A stretch of DNA of 5,645 bases from Acidimicrobiaceae bacterium (GTDB taxonomy: Bacteria > Actinomycetota > Acidimicrobiia > Acidimicrobiales > Bog-793). Below are positions 4,776 through 5,645 of this stretch, piece after piece (the first letter of the stretch is position 1; every line of letters begins with the position of its first letter). The stretch lies in the NCBI GenBank assembly GCA_027306715.1, contig DAHUZG010000349.1, positions 1 through 5,645 on the forward strand, written 5' to 3'. Made by a program: the position numbers and the translations under genes. The notes below the pieces were generated by a model. The model was given only the letters and a program-made list of their open reading frames with translations, ran no database searches and had not been told where the DNA came from.

Positions 4776-5645
4776 ACGCCGGCACGCGCTCGGCGGAGCC
4801 GAGGGGCTCGACGTGCACGTCGAGCTCGTCCCCGGCAGCGCGCAGCGACGCCTCGACCTGCTCCGGGCTCCCGCCGCTGGCGAAGACGAAGCCGAGGTAG
4901 CGGTCGCCCTCGGGAAGGGCCCGCAGGCGGCCGCCGATCGGAACGGTCAGCTCGACGTCGCTGACCCCGGCCACCGCCCGCGCCCGCCCGATCCCGTCGA
5001 CGGCGGCGAGGCGGCCGCTGGCCGGGATCGGGATCATCAGCACGCCGGCCGCCCCCGCCGAGAGCGCAGGGAGCTCGGGAGCGTCGAGGCCGAGGGCGTG
5101 GGCGACGACGAGCTCGTCGAGGCTGGCACCTGTTGCGAAGCGCAGCGCCTTGGCGCAGCGCCCGCCGATCGTCCGTGCCGCCACCTCGATCACGAGCACC
5201 TCGCCGCTGCCGCGAGGGGCCCGTGCCTCTGCGTGGACGGGGCCCTCGCGAACGCCGATGGCGTCACAGGCGGCAGCGACGACCTCGGCCGCCCGTGCGA
5301 GCGTCGCCGCCGGCAGGCGCGAGGGGGTGACGTAGATCGTCTCCTCGAAGTACGGGCCGTCGAGCGGGTCGGGCTTGTCGAAGACGGCGAGCACGTGGAG
5401 CCGGCCGGCACGCAGCAGTCCCTCGACGGCGATCTCGTCGCCCGGGACGAACTCCTCGACGAGCAGTGGCACGCCGCCGCCCTCGCCGGCGTCGTCGAGC
5501 ACCGCACGGGCGCGGGCGGCGGCCGCGGCCGCGCCAGCCGGGTCGTCGGCGCGGATCACGCCGCGGCTGCCCGACAGCGTCGGCGGCTTGACCACGACGG
5601 GGAAGCCGAGCCCGGCGGCGACCCTGGCGACGAGCGCCGGCTCGC
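4774..5645 (-). CDS. ATP-grasp domain carboxylate-amine ligase-like protein (5' end outside window)
   Basis: The frame is open to the window edge, giving 289 visible residues, and ends at TGA 4776-4774. The N-terminal part of the enzyme is missing; the visible part begins EPALVARVAAGLGFPVVVKPP, which is the ATP-grasp central domain, so GTG 5595 is internal. Family landmarks are K19 in FPVVVKPPTLSGSRGV (ATP-binding Lys and Gly-rich loop), PLLVEEFVPGDEIAVEGLL (about residues 60-77, adenine and ribose contacts), VHAEAR with E139, and VLVIEVAARTIGG with E153 (metal binding; Ala-Ala stands where many relatives have Asn). These enzymes activate a carboxylate as an acyl phosphate and join it to an amine or thiol. 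The remaining C-terminal region (about 180-289) resembles the lid and C-terminal domain of such ligases. The substrate cannot be told. It is the first visible gene of the leftward operon and is coupled to the radical SAM gene. Confidence 0.88.
   Translation of the reverse strand, partial: EPALVARVAAGLGFPVVVKPPTLSGSRGVIRADDPAGAAAAAARARAVLDDAGEGGGVPLLVEEFVPGDEIAVEGLLRAGRLHVLAVFDKPDPLDGPYFEETIYVTPSRLPAATLARAAEVVAAACDAIGVREGPVHAEARAPRGSGEVLVIEVAARTIGGRCAKALRFATGASLDELVVAHALGLDAPELPALSAGAAGVLMIPIPASGRLAAVDGIGRARAVAGVSDVELTVPIGGRLRALPEGDRYLGFVFASGGSPEQVEASLRAAGDELDVHVEPLGSAERVPA

Noticed and set aside
3510..4964. 484-residue open frame on the + strand opposite the radical SAM gene
   Set aside because: It is fully antisense to a protein with clear radical SAM motifs and has low-complexity composition typical of antisense frames in GC-rich DNA.

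Overview
This window is very GC-rich DNA (roughly 75% by eye), with GTG starts common and almost every third codon position G or C. Together with the gene content, this points to a high-GC actinobacterium, possibly of the Acidimicrobiia type. That placement is an inference from composition and protein style, not from a marker gene. The large number of long Arg-rich open frames on the opposite strand is the usual by-product of such composition.

Left part (1-1659, + strand): the 3' end of a flavin-reductase-like gene, cut by the window edge, is followed after 6 bp by a complete ribonuclease D gene (rnd) with all DEDDy catalytic residues and HRDC-type C-terminal domains. rnd ends against a 32-bp perfect palindrome (1678-1709) made of 14-bp repeat units. 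This separates it from a convergent small hypothetical gene (1716-1967, - strand). The 193-bp divergent region 1968-2160 carries a 10-bp GC-rich tandem repeat and weak promoter candidates in both directions. It is followed by a small + strand gene for an acidic protein with a CxxC...H...C cluster (2161-2409).

Right part (2431-5645, - strand, read right to left): a compact, apparently co-transcribed set. It consists of an ATP-grasp enzyme (5' end outside the window), then after 10 bp a radical SAM enzyme with an N-terminal B12-binding-like domain and a C-terminal CCAEP motif, then an overlapping gene for a Cys-rich YkgJ/DUF3109-like protein. The radical SAM protein matches what I know as the CUAEP/CCAEP-tail radical SAM (seleno)protein family. 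Here the selenocysteine position is an ordinary cysteine. The ATP-grasp plus radical SAM pair looks like a small biosynthetic or modification pathway of unknown product, and it is the most interesting part of the window.

No rRNA, tRNA, CRISPR array, insertion sequence or integrase is visible.
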